This document shows positions 1 to 7,713 of a stretch of DNA of 13,501 bases, piece by piece. Made by a program: the position numbers and the translations under genes. The stretch is taken from positions 1-13,501 of the forward strand of contig JAAHIC010000046.1 of assembly GCA_010671965.1 (NCBI GenBank). Reading direction: 5' to 3'. Source of the stretch: Leptolyngbya sp. SIO4C5. Its GTDB lineage: Bacteria; Cyanobacteriota; Cyanobacteriia; Phormidesmidales; Phormidesmidaceae. The notes below the pieces were generated by a model. The model did no database searches, was not told the origin of the DNA, and saw only the letters and a program-made list of their open reading frames with translations. Within the stretch, counting starts at the first letter, position 1; each line of letters begins with the position of its first letter.

Positions 1-131
1 AGTCAGACATTCTGCGATCGCCGCTAAGAAGCAATAAACTCATTCCATTTTTGGACGAGGTAGACCTGCTCATCCATCGTTGAGTTCCAGACGACAATAT
101 TGCCGAAGCGTTCATCGCAGAATGTCTGACT
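1..131. repeat. 18-bp inverted repeat pair bounding 131 bp
   Basis: Bases 1-18 (AGTCAGACATTCTGCGAT) are the exact reverse complement of 114-131. The left arm lies at the window edge, so the true extent is unknown. The bounded segment also encodes, on the minus strand, the end of an open frame (see 26-191), and the right arm is part of that coding frame. This could be the end of a small non-autonomous element or an inverted duplication of a gene fragment. No flanking direct repeat can be tested because the left flank is outside the window. Confidence 0.55.
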
Positions 132-191
132 GGTTCCGTTCAGGGAAAATTTCCTAGTAGCGGAACCAATTGGGTTATTATTCGTCGCTAT
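26..191 (-). pseudogene. Possible 3' remnant of an unidentified gene
   Basis: On the minus strand an open frame runs from just after a TGA at 192-194 down to a TAG. It has 55 codons and no Met until its last third. It reads like real protein near its end (RFGNIVVWNSTMDEQVYLVQ, then KWNEFIAS and stop), with aromatic and charged residues well mixed. I do not recognise the family. No usable start lies upstream, so if it was ever coding it is the broken C-terminus of a larger gene. It may equally be a chance open frame; its overlap with the 18-bp inverted repeat suggests the locus was rearranged. Confidence 0.25.
131..168. repeat. 8-bp inverted repeat (hairpin)
   Basis: TGGTTCCG at 131-138 pairs perfectly with CGGAACCA at 161-168 across a 22-nt AT-rich loop. 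It directly abuts the right arm of the 1-131 inverted repeat, so the two may belong to one structure. No T-run follows, so it is not a clear terminator. Confidence 0.35.
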
Positions 192-280
192 TCAAAGTTA
201 TTTGTGTATCAGCACGTTCATCTACTGGACTGACACGTTTAAAACAGCAAAATTTTCAAAGGGCTGAAACTCTTGTATTC

Positions 281-335
281 GGTGCGTTACGCTAGGGCTT
301 TTCTTTTATGCCCTTCGGGCTATACAACACCCTAC
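281..335. repeat. Degenerate cyanobacterial GGTGCGTTACGC-type repeat
   Basis: The segment starts GGTGCGTTACGCTAGGG and ends AACACCCTAC, with a small hairpin GCCC-TTC-GGGC (310-320) in the middle. The outer words match the commonplace cyanobacterial intergenic palindrome built on GTAGGGTGCGTTA...TAACGCACCCTAC, as I remember it. This copy is imperfect and is probably decayed. Confidence 0.4.
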
Positions 336-433
336 TTAATGCCTTATTTTCGCTGTGTTGTGACAGTACGCCTGTAGCTTGACTAGGATACGCTCAAACT
401 GGACTAGGTATTACTGGCTGCAACTACTGGAGC

Positions 434-493
434 AACCCGTTCGCCCATTACAGCTTTTATGGGTATGGAAAGCTGCTGTTCTGTCGGGTTTTT
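434..493 (+). terminator. Terminator-like hairpin with T-run
   Basis: AACCCG (434-439) can pair with CGGGTT (485-490), and inside it AGCTTT (452-457) pairs with AAAGCT (469-474). Five T's (489-493) follow the outer stem. This has the outline of an intrinsic terminator, but no gene upstream on this strand is visible and the stem is interrupted by large bulges. It may be chance or may end a transcript that begins outside the window. Confidence 0.25.
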
Positions 494-761
494 AACCAGA
501 ACGCTTAGCTTTTTATGACCTCTGCAGATGCTCAGACCTTAGCTGCAGCGGGCATACTTGACTAAAGCAATAGTATTTATCTCTGTGAAACGCTAAACCT
601 ATCAGTCGCAATGAGATTAAAGCAAGGCGATTGCCGTATACATAACTGTAGAGGGCTATTGGATGTATTCATAAGACGCCATTGCACTGGATTTTCATGT
701 ATTCGCGATCGCTAGGATTCTAAAAATCAATACAGTTTTCTCTAATTAACCGTTATTCTCA
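494..761. other. Non-coding spacer upstream of the 762 gene
   Basis: Short open frames here are interrupted by stops in all readings I checked, and no tRNA or other RNA gene is recognisable. A HIP1 octamer lies at about 706-713. The 50 bases before the start at 762 are AT-rich and could hold the promoter, but no convincing -35/-10 pair or Shine-Dalgarno can be picked out. Confidence 0.5.
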
Positions 762-2390
762 ATGAGAAAAACTTGGCTTCAAGCAATACAGAAAAGCTGG
801 AGTTTAAAGCTTCGCGACTTTTTGCCTATCGCAGTTTTTCTAATTTTAGGAGGGTTCGGTATATTTCATCACGAAATGTGGCGCGATGAAATACAGGCTT
901 GGCTACTGGTGCGTGACAGCTCCTCTCTCACTGATTTTTACGAAAACTTCAAATACGAAGGCCATCCAATTCTATGGTATTTCTGCTTATTTTTAATTAA
1001 AAGTTTTACTAAGAGCTTAGCCGCTATTCAAATCTTCAACTGGCTAATTGTAACTGGAATTGTTTACCTGTTTGTTAAATACTCCCCTTTTACAAAACTG
1101 CAAAAGCTTCTATTTTGTTTTAGCTATTATCCTCTTTATGAATATGGTTTGATTGCTCGCAATTATGCAATGGGCATCTTATTTTTGTTTTTATTCTGTA
1201 TCCTGTATCAGTTTCGCAATTATCAAATACTATCGCTTTCGGTCTGTTTAGCTTTTTTAGCCAATTCGAGCACATTTGCTTTTATCCTGAGCGTTGTCTT
1301 TGGCCTACTGGTCGCGTTTGATTTAATCAGCAGTTATGGGCTTAAGCCTCTATTTGATAAACATAGGTGGCAGCTTCCTATCAGCGGATTTATTATCCTT
1401 AGCGGCTGGGTATTAGCTGGAGTGCCTATCTTTTGGTCAGCCCTGCAAGCTTGGTCAGGAATCGGTGATGTGGTTGAGCGAGGAACCGCTTTCTCCGGCG
1501 TTAGCACCATCAATCAGGCCAATGATTCAGGACCCGCTTGGCTAAAGATAGGTCGCGATCTATCGCGAACCTGGAATTACATTTGGGAAAGCTATGTTCC
1601 TATACCCAACATTAAAGTTGATTTTTGGAACAGCAATATTTTTGACTCAATCAGCGTTTTTTTTAGGACTTGGGGTATAGAAAACTGGCAGATTGGGGGA
1701 TTTGTGACCCTCATTGCCTCTACAATTTTGTTTTTTCTGTGTCTTAGATTATTCATTGCCAAACGCCTTATACTCGCTGCCTATTGCTTGGGCAGCTTCG
1801 CAATTGCTTTTCTCTGTTTTTTATATCCCTCGCAGCTCAGGCATTATGGGCATCTGTTCTTTTTATTTCTAGGCTGCGTTTGGATTTCTAAGTATGCTAT
1901 TTCTCAAACTCCGCTGCTAGGTATCAGCGGGCTGAGTCAGACCCTCGAGAAAAACTTTATCACTAGCCTTCTGATCGCCCAGGCGATCGCAGGTGTCTTT
2001 GCCTATACGGTTGACATTATCTATCCGTTTTCTACTAGCCGCGACGTGGCGGAATTTATCCAAGCCCAGGGGCTGTCGTCCCTACCCGTTGTTGGCTACG
2101 AAAAGCGACCGACGACTACGCTATCTGGTTACTTAAACAAACCGCTTTACAATCCAGGCAGCGATCAGTTTGAATCGTTTTGGACAACTCGCAGTCCTGA
2201 AGTTGAAACAGAAGATATTCTAATGGATGCGATTCGCTTGGCCCAGCAGCAAAATTCTGCAGTGCTGATAGTTGTCACTGAAGCGATTGATACGTCGGCT
2301 TTTCCGACTGTTCATAAACTAAAAAGCTTTAATGGCCCTCGCATTGTTCGCAGTGAAGGGTTTCATCTGTATCAGGTAGAGGCTCCTTAG
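762..2390 (+). CDS. GT-C-type membrane glycosyltransferase-like protein
   Basis: This 542-residue protein has about ten hydrophobic helices from residue 22 to about 430, then a soluble tail of roughly 110 residues. After the first helix comes HHEMWRDEIQAW (36-47), with an Asp-Glu pair (42-43) in the first outer loop, followed by YEGHP (65-69). That arrangement is typical of GT-C lipid-linked sugar transferases of the GT39/ArnT/PMT kind, which move a sugar from a polyprenyl phosphate to an acceptor on the outer face of the membrane. Donor and acceptor cannot be told. ATG 762 is the first start in the frame, but no clear Shine-Dalgarno precedes it. The gene is AT-rich (18 of 60 G+C at 1141-1200) against the GC-rich gene at 2889, which hints at separate origin. 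It stands alone and converges on 2387-2797, overlapping it by 4 bp. The fold class is fairly secure, the substrate unknown. Confidence 0.7.
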   Translation: MRKTWLQAIQKSWSLKLRDFLPIAVFLILGGFGIFHHEMWRDEIQAWLLVRDSSSLTDFYENFKYEGHPILWYFCLFLIKSFTKSLAAIQIFNWLIVTGIVYLFVKYSPFTKLQKLLFCFSYYPLYEYGLIARNYAMGILFLFLFCILYQFRNYQILSLSVCLAFLANSSTFAFILSVVFGLLVAFDLISSYGLKPLFDKHRWQLPISGFIILSGWVLAGVPIFWSALQAWSGIGDVVERGTAFSGVSTINQANDSGPAWLKIGRDLSRTWNYIWESYVPIPNIKVDFWNSNIFDSISVFFRTWGIENWQIGGFVTLIASTILFFLCLRLFIAKRLILAAYCLGSFAIAFLCFLYPSQLRHYGHLFFLFLGCVWISKYAISQTPLLGISGLSQTLEKNFITSLLIAQAIAGVFAYTVDIIYPFSTSRDVAEFIQAQGLSSLPVVGYEKRPTTTLSGYLNKPLYNPGSDQFESFWTTRSPEVETEDILMDAIRLAQQQNSAVLIVVTEAIDTSAFPTVHKLKSFNGPRIVRSEGFHLYQVEAP

Positions 2391-2797
2391 CGGACCCAAG
2401 AGTTTTTGCTCAATAAAAGGGCAAAAATCAACAGCAGTAGGGCTTCTGTCCCCAGCAGGCTGTTCAAAGTTTGGGCATCCTCTGGCTTGAGTACAAACTG
2501 CGATCGCCATAGCGTATAGGGCACAAACTGTAGCAGCAGAATACCACCAAAAACTAGCCAGACTGACCAAGCTAACCCCTGCCACAGCCCGACTGCCGCT
2601 ACGACGTTGAAAATCAGCAATAGACTGTCTAAGATCCGCCATAGTAGGGGTGTTGACAGCCAGGGAGTGCCCGTCAGCCCCAACATGTTGCCGATATGAA
2701 CAGCCGCGCCGTAGAGCAGGGCGATCGCGATGATCTTGGCATAGAGAGCTGTCCAGAAATGCTGTAGAGCTGCTTCAAGGGCGTTGTTGATAGACAT
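2387..2797 (-). CDS. Small four-helix membrane protein, function unknown
   Basis: The 136-residue product has four predicted transmembrane stretches (about 18-38, 50-70, 73-92 and 115-130) with short loops, and ends in a basic tail (KNSWVR). No motif tells its function. The size and four-helix layout recall DoxX-like or other small cyanobacterial membrane proteins, but I cannot assign it. The start is supported by GGAGG 10 bases upstream of the ATG. Its stop (complement of 2387-2389) lies inside the last codons of the 762 gene on the opposite strand, a 4-bp tail-to-tail overlap. It is divergent from the MFS gene at 2889 across 91 bp, so the two may share a control region. Confidence 0.7.
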   Translation of the reverse strand: MSINNALEAALQHFWTALYAKIIAIALLYGAAVHIGNMLGLTGTPWLSTPLLWRILDSLLLIFNVVAAVGLWQGLAWSVWLVFGGILLLQFVPYTLWRSQFVLKPEDAQTLNSLLGTEALLLLIFALLLSKNSWVR

Positions 2798-2888
2798 ATT
2801 TTTAGCGCCTCCAGCAGATGTAACTAGCTGAATTGATCTTTTGCCCTAAGCTTAGCTAGAAGACTGAGAAGATTTAGGGAAATCCATC
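2798..2888. promoter_or_regulatory. Divergent promoter region with a 10-bp palindrome
   Basis: This 91-bp gap separates the starts of the small membrane protein (-) and the MFS gene (+), so both promoters should lie here or just inside the genes. It contains the perfect palindrome CTAAGCTTAG (2846-2855), a candidate operator, and AGGGA (2876-2880) placed 8 bases before the MFS ATG as its ribosome binding site. No strong -35/-10 pair is evident. Confidence 0.35.
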
Positions 2889-4097
2889 ATGGCTACGTCT
2901 CAAACTGCCGATAACTGGATTCTCAAAGTGACGTTACTGCTTGCCAGCACCCTGACGGTGATGTCTGGAGCAACGATTGCTCCTTCACTGCCAGCCATGC
3001 AGGCTCACTTCAGTGATGTTGCTAACGCGGAGTTTTGGGTCAGGTTGGTGCTGACAGTGCCAGCTTTGTTTATTGTCATGGGTTCTCCTGTGGCGGGGCA
3101 ACTGGTAGATAGTGTTGGGCGCAAGCCGCTGCTGATTGGCTCGGCAGTTCTCTATGGTATGGCGGGCGCGTCGGGGCTTGGCTTAAATTCGCTGTTTGCC
3201 ATTTTGGCGGGGCGGGCGCTGCTGGGCTTGGCAGTGGCGGGGGTGATGGTGAGCGCCACAACGCTGATTGCCGACTATTTCAGCGGCGATCAGCGAGCTA
3301 ACTTTATGGGATTGCAGGCGGCGTTTATGGGGTTTGGCGGCGTGCTGTTTCTGACGGTGGGCGGCTTTGTGGCAGATTTGAACTGGCGCTTGCCGTTTTT
3401 AATTTACCTGTTTGCCTGGTTGCTGCTGCCGACAATGGTGCTGACGCTGTATGAGCCGCAGCGCGATCGCCTGGGTGCGCAGGGAACGGGCGATCGCGCC
3501 AGTGTCTCGCAACTGCCTGTCAAGCTGCTGGTTTTAATCTACGGCTCGGCGTTGCTGATGCAGATTATTTTTTATCTGATTCCGGTGCAGATGCCGTTTT
3601 ACCTGCAGCAGCTTACGGGGGCGAATGCCAGTCGCAGCGGCTTGGCGATCGCGTTTTCAACCTTGTTCAGCGCGCTAGCTTCGATGAACTATGGCCGGAT
3701 CAAGCGGCAGTTTAGCCATATCAGCATTTTAGCGATCGCCTTGGGGCTGATGGGTTTAGGCTATATGGGGATTGGTTTGGTGAGTAATTATTGGCTGATC
3801 TTGCTAGTGCTGATTCCAGCGGGGTGCGGTCTGGGACTGCTGATGCCGAATCTGAGCGTATGGACGGCGACAGAGGTGGCCGATAGCCTGCGCGGGCGGG
3901 CGCTGGGGGGCTTGACGACGTTTTTCTTTTTGGGTCAGTTTTTGTCGCCAATTGTAAGTCAGCCGGTGAGTCAGGCGGTGGGACTGACAGCGACCTATGG
4001 ATTGGCGGGAGTAGTTTTGGCGGTGCTGAGCGCGATTATTTGGACTTCGCGGCAGCGGATTTGCCGGTTGGTGCAAAGCGCGGCAGGGCAGGCATGA
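2889..4097 (+). CDS. MFS transporter, 12-helix, probable exporter
   Basis: This 402-residue integral membrane protein has the twelve-helix pattern of the major facilitator superfamily. Motif A is clear between helices 2 and 3: GQLVDSVGRKP at residues 70-80. Arg109 in RALLGLAVAG fits motif B, and GGFVADLNWRLPF (158-170), with a Trp-Arg at the end of helix 5, is typical of drug/H+ antiporters of the Bcr/EmrB-like groups. A central cytoplasmic loop (about 188-210) splits the two halves, and MNYGRIKR in the second half echoes motif A. The substrate cannot be deduced; proton-driven efflux of small molecules is the likeliest role. AGGGA 8 bases upstream supports the start. The gene is GC-rich (38 of 60 at 3181-3240), unlike the 762 gene. 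A 10-bp hairpin spans its stop codon. Confidence 0.85.
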   Translation: MATSQTADNWILKVTLLLASTLTVMSGATIAPSLPAMQAHFSDVANAEFWVRLVLTVPALFIVMGSPVAGQLVDSVGRKPLLIGSAVLYGMAGASGLGLNSLFAILAGRALLGLAVAGVMVSATTLIADYFSGDQRANFMGLQAAFMGFGGVLFLTVGGFVADLNWRLPFLIYLFAWLLLPTMVLTLYEPQRDRLGAQGTGDRASVSQLPVKLLVLIYGSALLMQIIFYLIPVQMPFYLQQLTGANASRSGLAIAFSTLFSALASMNYGRIKRQFSHISILAIALGLMGLGYMGIGLVSNYWLILLVLIPAGCGLGLLMPNLSVWTATEVADSLRGRALGGLTTFFFLGQFLSPIVSQPVSQAVGLTATYGLAGVVLAVLSAIIWTSRQRICRLVQSAAGQA

Positions 4098-4120
4098 GTG
4101 GGAAAGCACCTGCCTGCCCT
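4085..4120 (+). terminator. 10-bp hairpin spanning the MFS stop codon
   Basis: AGGGCAGGCA (4085-4094) pairs perfectly with TGCCTGCCCT (4111-4120). The TGA of the transporter (4095-4097) lies in the 16-nt loop. The stem is strong and placed at the gene end, but no T-run follows, so it is either an unusual terminator or an mRNA 3'-end stabiliser. Confidence 0.45.
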
Positions 4121-4240
4121 TCGGCTTACACCAGATAGACTAGCTCAGCTTCGAGTCGTGCGGCTAATTATTCGGGTCGCTGCAGCAGCAATCTGCACTA
4201 GACAGGAAATGACCGCATTTGGGCGATCGCGCGGAGAGCT

Positions 4241-4304
4241 AGAACCCAGGTTTTTCAACCCCCCGCTGAATTTTGCTGACCAACCCGCCAAAAACCTGGG
4301 TTCT
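4241..4304. repeat. 64-bp hairpin repeat, 15-bp perfect stem, 34-nt loop
   Basis: AGAACCCAGGTTTTT (4241-4255) is the exact reverse complement of 4290-4304, with a 34-nt loop between. Palindromes of the AGAACCC...GGGTTCT kind are frequent in cyanobacterial spacers. Its stem and loop lengths equal those of the elements at 8013, 8643 and 9354, and its arms match the 8013 copy at about 10 of 15 positions, so it may be a diverged relative (inference). Confidence 0.6.
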
Positions 4305-4376
4305 GTGAGCAGGCTTGTCAGTTGAGCTAAAGTTTTGAAAGATCCGTAGCGCTATGATTGCGGATTTTCTAAACCC

Positions 4377-4405
4377 AGGAGGGCGCTGTGATGGCAGGCG
4401 TATAG
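4377..4405 (+). promoter_or_regulatory. Strong Shine-Dalgarno followed by a 4- to 5-codon ORF
   Basis: AGGAGGG (4377-4383) is the best ribosome binding site in the neighbourhood. It sits 4 bases before GTG 4388 and 7 before ATG 4391. The frame reads (M)MAGV and stops at TAG 4403-4405, about 130 bases upstream of the CHAT start. It could be a leader or upstream ORF, or the start of a gene that has since decayed. Confidence 0.3.
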
Positions 4406-4536
4406 TAGCAGAGTCCTCGGAAAGCTGACGATGGAGGTTGTTTAAAGAGTTTATGGGGTTGACTCAACCTCGAACCGCGTCTTGGCGGTGTTGCGCCAGG
4501 ATAGAAACACCTTTGCCCTAGCCGAATACTTGCGCT

Positions 4537-7500
4537 ATGCCGACAATCACCCTCCGCGAACAGCAGCCGCTTGAGTCTAGTTTTACCGCTACCCTCAGCA
4601 TTGATCATCAAACGCAATACACAGTCACGATTCAGGATCCGTTCAGCGACAAACAGGAGCGAGAACTAGAGTTTTATTTTGAGCAGTGGATTCGCTTTCC
4701 GTTTGATCAGCAGGTGATTGCTCAGCGAGCGGCCCAGAGCGTGCAGACCTATGGCGAGGAGCTGTTTAGGCAAATCTTTCAAGATGCCGATGCCTACAGC
4801 GACTACAAGCAAGCCTGCCGCAGCGGACTGACGAATTTGCAAATTGAGATTGAGGGCAGCTCGCCGGAGTTTCAGGCGCTGCACTGGGAGGCCCTGAAAG
4901 ATCCTAAACAGCCCGCCCCCTTTGCGGTGGAGGGGGTTTTTAGCCGCAAACGGCTACAGTCGGGAGCACCCCAAGTTGACCTCCAGCCTTCGCCGGTGAT
5001 CAACCTGCTGGTGGTGACGGCGCGGCCCGATGAGGAGTCAGATATTGGCTATCGCACCATCTCGCGTCCGCTGATTGACGCGATTCATCAGGCGCAACTG
5101 CGGGTGAATGTGGAGTTGCTGAGGCCGGGGACGTTTCAGGCACTGTCGGCCCACCTGGAAGGAAAGTCAGGCTACTACCACATTGTCCATTTCGATGCTC
5201 ACGGCGGGCTGATGACCTATGAGCAGTTTGAAAAGGGCGTGAGCAATGATCGCTACGTGTTCCAGTCGCGCTATGGGCGATCGGACATGGTCCCTTACAG
5301 CGGGGTGAAGGCATTTTTGTTTTTGGAGGGGGCACAGAAAGGGCAGGCCGATCCGGTGGAGGCCCAGGAACTGGCGAATTTGCTAACCGATAAGGGAATT
5401 CCCATTTGCATTTTGAATGCCTGCCAGTCGGGTAAACAGGTGCGGACAGAAGAGGCGACCCAACCCGACACCGCCCGCGAAACCAGCCTGGGCAGCCGCC
5501 TGATGGCGGCGGGGGTGCAGATGGTGGTAGCGATGGGCTATTCGGTGACGGTATCGGCGGCGGCGCTGATGATGGAGAAACTCTACAGCCAACTCTTCGC
5601 CCAAAAGGGTATCCCGGAAGCGATTCGGCTGGGCCGCAAGGAGCTGTATAACCAGAAAAATCGCCGGGTCTATTTCAACGAGATCGTGGAGCTAGAGGAC
5701 TGGCTGCTGCCGGTGGTCTATGCCAACCGGGAGGTGGATCTAAGGCTGCGGGAGTTTGGCCCTAGGGAAAAGGCCGAATACCTGATGCAGCGGCGGCAGC
5801 GCTACCGTTTTGGCGGTACGACCTACGGCTTTGTGGGGCGCGACCTGGAAATTCTCAAAGTTGAAAAAGCGCTGCTGCGCCACAACATTTTGCTGCTGCG
5901 GGGGATGGGCGGCACCGGAAAAACGACGCTGCTGAACTATCTGCGGGAGTGGTGGCAGACGACGAACTTTGTCCGCGAGGTGTTTTATTTCGGCTATGAC
6001 GAAGCGGCCCACACGCTGCCGCACATTCTACGGGTGATCGGTAAAAGGCTCTATCCCGATACCTATGACTTTGCTGCGTTTGAGGCTATGCCTATTGAGG
6101 CTCAGATGGAAGATCTGGCCGAGCAGCTCCGCGCTCAGCCCTATGCGCTGGTGCTGGACAATCTGGAGTCGGTGACGGGGCAGGCGTTGGCGATTCAAAA
6201 TACGCTGCCAGAGCCAGAGCGGGCGCAAATCCACGAATTTCTGCTACTGCTGAAAGGCGGCCAGACAAAGGTGCTGCTGGGGTCGCGTAGCGGCGAGGAG
6301 TGGCTGGCGGAGACGTTTGTGAAGGATGGTCAGGCGAATGTGTATGCGCTGAAGGGACTGGATCCGGAGTCGCGATCGGTGCTGGCGGAGAAAATTTTAG
6401 AAGCGCAGGTGCGAGACCCGCAGCGAATCGCGGCGCTGCGAACGGATGACGGCTTTCAGCGGCTGCTGGCACTGCTGGCGGGGTATCCGTTGGCGATGGA
6501 GGTGGTGCTGGCGAATTTGGCGCGGCAGTCGCCGCAGGAAGTTTTGGCGGCGCTGCAGGCGGCGGATGTGGACTTGACGGTGGGGCTGAATCCGGGGGGC
6601 GAAGATAGGACGAATAATATTCTCAAATGTGTGGAATATTCCCACAGTAATTTGTCGCCAGAAGCGCAGAGATTACTGGTGTGTCTAGCGCCGTTTAATA
6701 GCTTTATTGACCGAGCAGATTTAGAAAATTATAGTAAACAGCTCAAAAAACTAGAACCCTTTCGAGAGTATGAGTTTGAAAGATTTGATGATGCGATACA
6801 AGAAGCGATCCAGTGGGGCTTATTGTCTCCAATCAACTCTGATACACCTCGGCTCCTGACAATTCAGCCAATCTTCCCCTACTTTTTGCGCACTAAGCTG
6901 AGTGATTTGGATACGACAACTCGTGAGGCGCTGTATGACGGTTTTAAGGCTCACTACCAGAGCTTAGCCGAAAGCTATCAGCAGTTGATGAACTCTAAAG
7001 ATGCAAACGAGCGGCAATTAGGGCTTCTCTTCTGCCGTTTGGAGTATGAAAACCTTCATAGTGCTTTGAAACTCTGTCTTGAGAAGCACAAAAATATTCA
7101 GATTTATAGATGTTTGGATCAATATCTTGATTTGACTTCTAACTTATCAGCAAAGCTGAAGCTATCTCAGGATGTTTGTAAAGTTTGTCAAAGTTATCCC
7201 GCTGAAGTTCTTGTTAGTGAGATAGGCTTTTTAATTTCAGAAGCCTTCTTAAAGTTGGGAATTTGTTATTATCAAGTTAAAGATTATGATTCAGCTAAAA
7301 ATAGCCATCAGGAATCAGTCAAACTACTAGAGAAAAACATTACTATTTCTGAAAAAGGTAAGCAACTATCAGTTGCAGTAAACTACCACCAGTTAGGCAG
7401 AGTTGCCCAAGAGCTACGAGAGTATGAGCAAGCGCGCGGCCACTATCAACAGGCCCTCGATATCAAAATTGAATATGGCGATCGCTACAGCCAAGGGCGC

Positions 7501-7713
7501 ACCTACCACCAGTTAGGCAGAGTTGCCGAAGAGCTACGAGAGTATGAGCAAGCGCGCGGCCACTATCAACAGGCCCTCGATATCTACATTGAATATGGCG
7601 ATCGCTACGAACAAGCAGACACCTACCACCAGTTAGGCATGGTTGCCCAAGAGCTGCGAGAGTATGAGCAAGCGCGCGGCCACTATCAACAGGCCCTCGA
7701 TATCAAACATTGA
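4537..7713 (+). CDS. CHAT protease-STAND NTPase-TPR protein, frameshifted near the C-terminus
   Basis: The product is a predicted intracellular sensor-effector. Residues about 130-400 form a CHAT (caspase-like) domain with candidate catalytic His222 (HIVHFDAHGG) and Cys296 (ILNACQSG); ALHWEALKDP just before it is a usual CHAT lead-in. A STAND/NB-ARC-like NTPase follows: Walker A GMGGTGKTT (456-464), Walker B LVLDN with Asp541, LLGSRS (580-585) and GYPLA (649-653). A helical region of lower GC then leads to TPRs from about residue 900. In this family, ligand binding by the repeats is thought to trigger NTP-driven assembly and protease activation in defence or programmed cell death. ATG 4537 is the first start after an in-frame TAG at 4519; its ribosome site is weak. 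The third near-identical TPR has one extra base near 7708, giving a premature TGA at 7711-7713 (1058 residues). Removing it would give about 1151 residues, ending at 7993. Confidence 0.85.
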   Translation: MPTITLREQQPLESSFTATLSIDHQTQYTVTIQDPFSDKQERELEFYFEQWIRFPFDQQVIAQRAAQSVQTYGEELFRQIFQDADAYSDYKQACRSGLTNLQIEIEGSSPEFQALHWEALKDPKQPAPFAVEGVFSRKRLQSGAPQVDLQPSPVINLLVVTARPDEESDIGYRTISRPLIDAIHQAQLRVNVELLRPGTFQALSAHLEGKSGYYHIVHFDAHGGLMTYEQFEKGVSNDRYVFQSRYGRSDMVPYSGVKAFLFLEGAQKGQADPVEAQELANLLTDKGIPICILNACQSGKQVRTEEATQPDTARETSLGSRLMAAGVQMVVAMGYSVTVSAAALMMEKLYSQLFAQKGIPEAIRLGRKELYNQKNRRVYFNEIVELEDWLLPVVYANREVDLRLREFGPREKAEYLMQRRQRYRFGGTTYGFVGRDLEILKVEKALLRHNILLLRGMGGTGKTTLLNYLREWWQTTNFVREVFYFGYDEAAHTLPHILRVIGKRLYPDTYDFAAFEAMPIEAQMEDLAEQLRAQPYALVLDNLESVTGQALAIQNTLPEPERAQIHEFLLLLKGGQTKVLLGSRSGEEWLAETFVKDGQANVYALKGLDPESRSVLAEKILEAQVRDPQRIAALRTDDGFQRLLALLAGYPLAMEVVLANLARQSPQEVLAALQAADVDLTVGLNPGGEDRTNNILKCVEYSHSNLSPEAQRLLVCLAPFNSFIDRADLENYSKQLKKLEPFREYEFERFDDAIQEAIQWGLLSPINSDTPRLLTIQPIFPYFLRTKLSDLDTTTREALYDGFKAHYQSLAESYQQLMNSKDANERQLGLLFCRLEYENLHSALKLCLEKHKNIQIYRCLDQYLDLTSNLSAKLKLSQDVCKVCQSYPAEVLVSEIGFLISEAFLKLGICYYQVKDYDSAKNSHQESVKLLEKNITISEKGKQLSVAVNYHQLGRVAQELREYEQARGHYQQALDIKIEYGDRYSQGRTYHQLGRVAEELREYEQARGHYQQALDIYIEYGDRYEQADTYHQLGMVAQELREYEQARGHYQQALDIKH

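Larger units (their letters stand above)
4121..4536. other. Non-coding spacer before the CHAT gene
   Basis: Apart from the hairpin repeat at 4241-4304 and the tiny ORF at 4388-4405, this stretch has no plausible gene. An open frame from GTG 4098 to 4325 is composed of unnatural sequence and runs through the hairpin, so I do not accept it. The promoter of the CHAT gene presumably lies in 4305-4536, but I see no clear -10/-35 boxes. Confidence 0.5.

Noticed and set aside
412..544. Minus-strand frame of about 45 codons with a protein-like end (KAVMGERVAPVVAAS)
   Set aside because: Bounded by stops, no start codon with a ribosome site, and it covers a hairpin; too short to separate from chance.
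2319..2642. Minus-strand open frame of 107 codons overlapping the small membrane protein gene
   Set aside because: It is a shadow frame of the 2387-2797 gene, which has clear membrane helices and a Shine-Dalgarno.
4098..4325. Open frame of 75 codons starting GTG right after the MFS stop
   Set aside because: No ribosome site of its own, unnatural composition, and it reads through the 15-bp hairpin repeat at 4241-4304.
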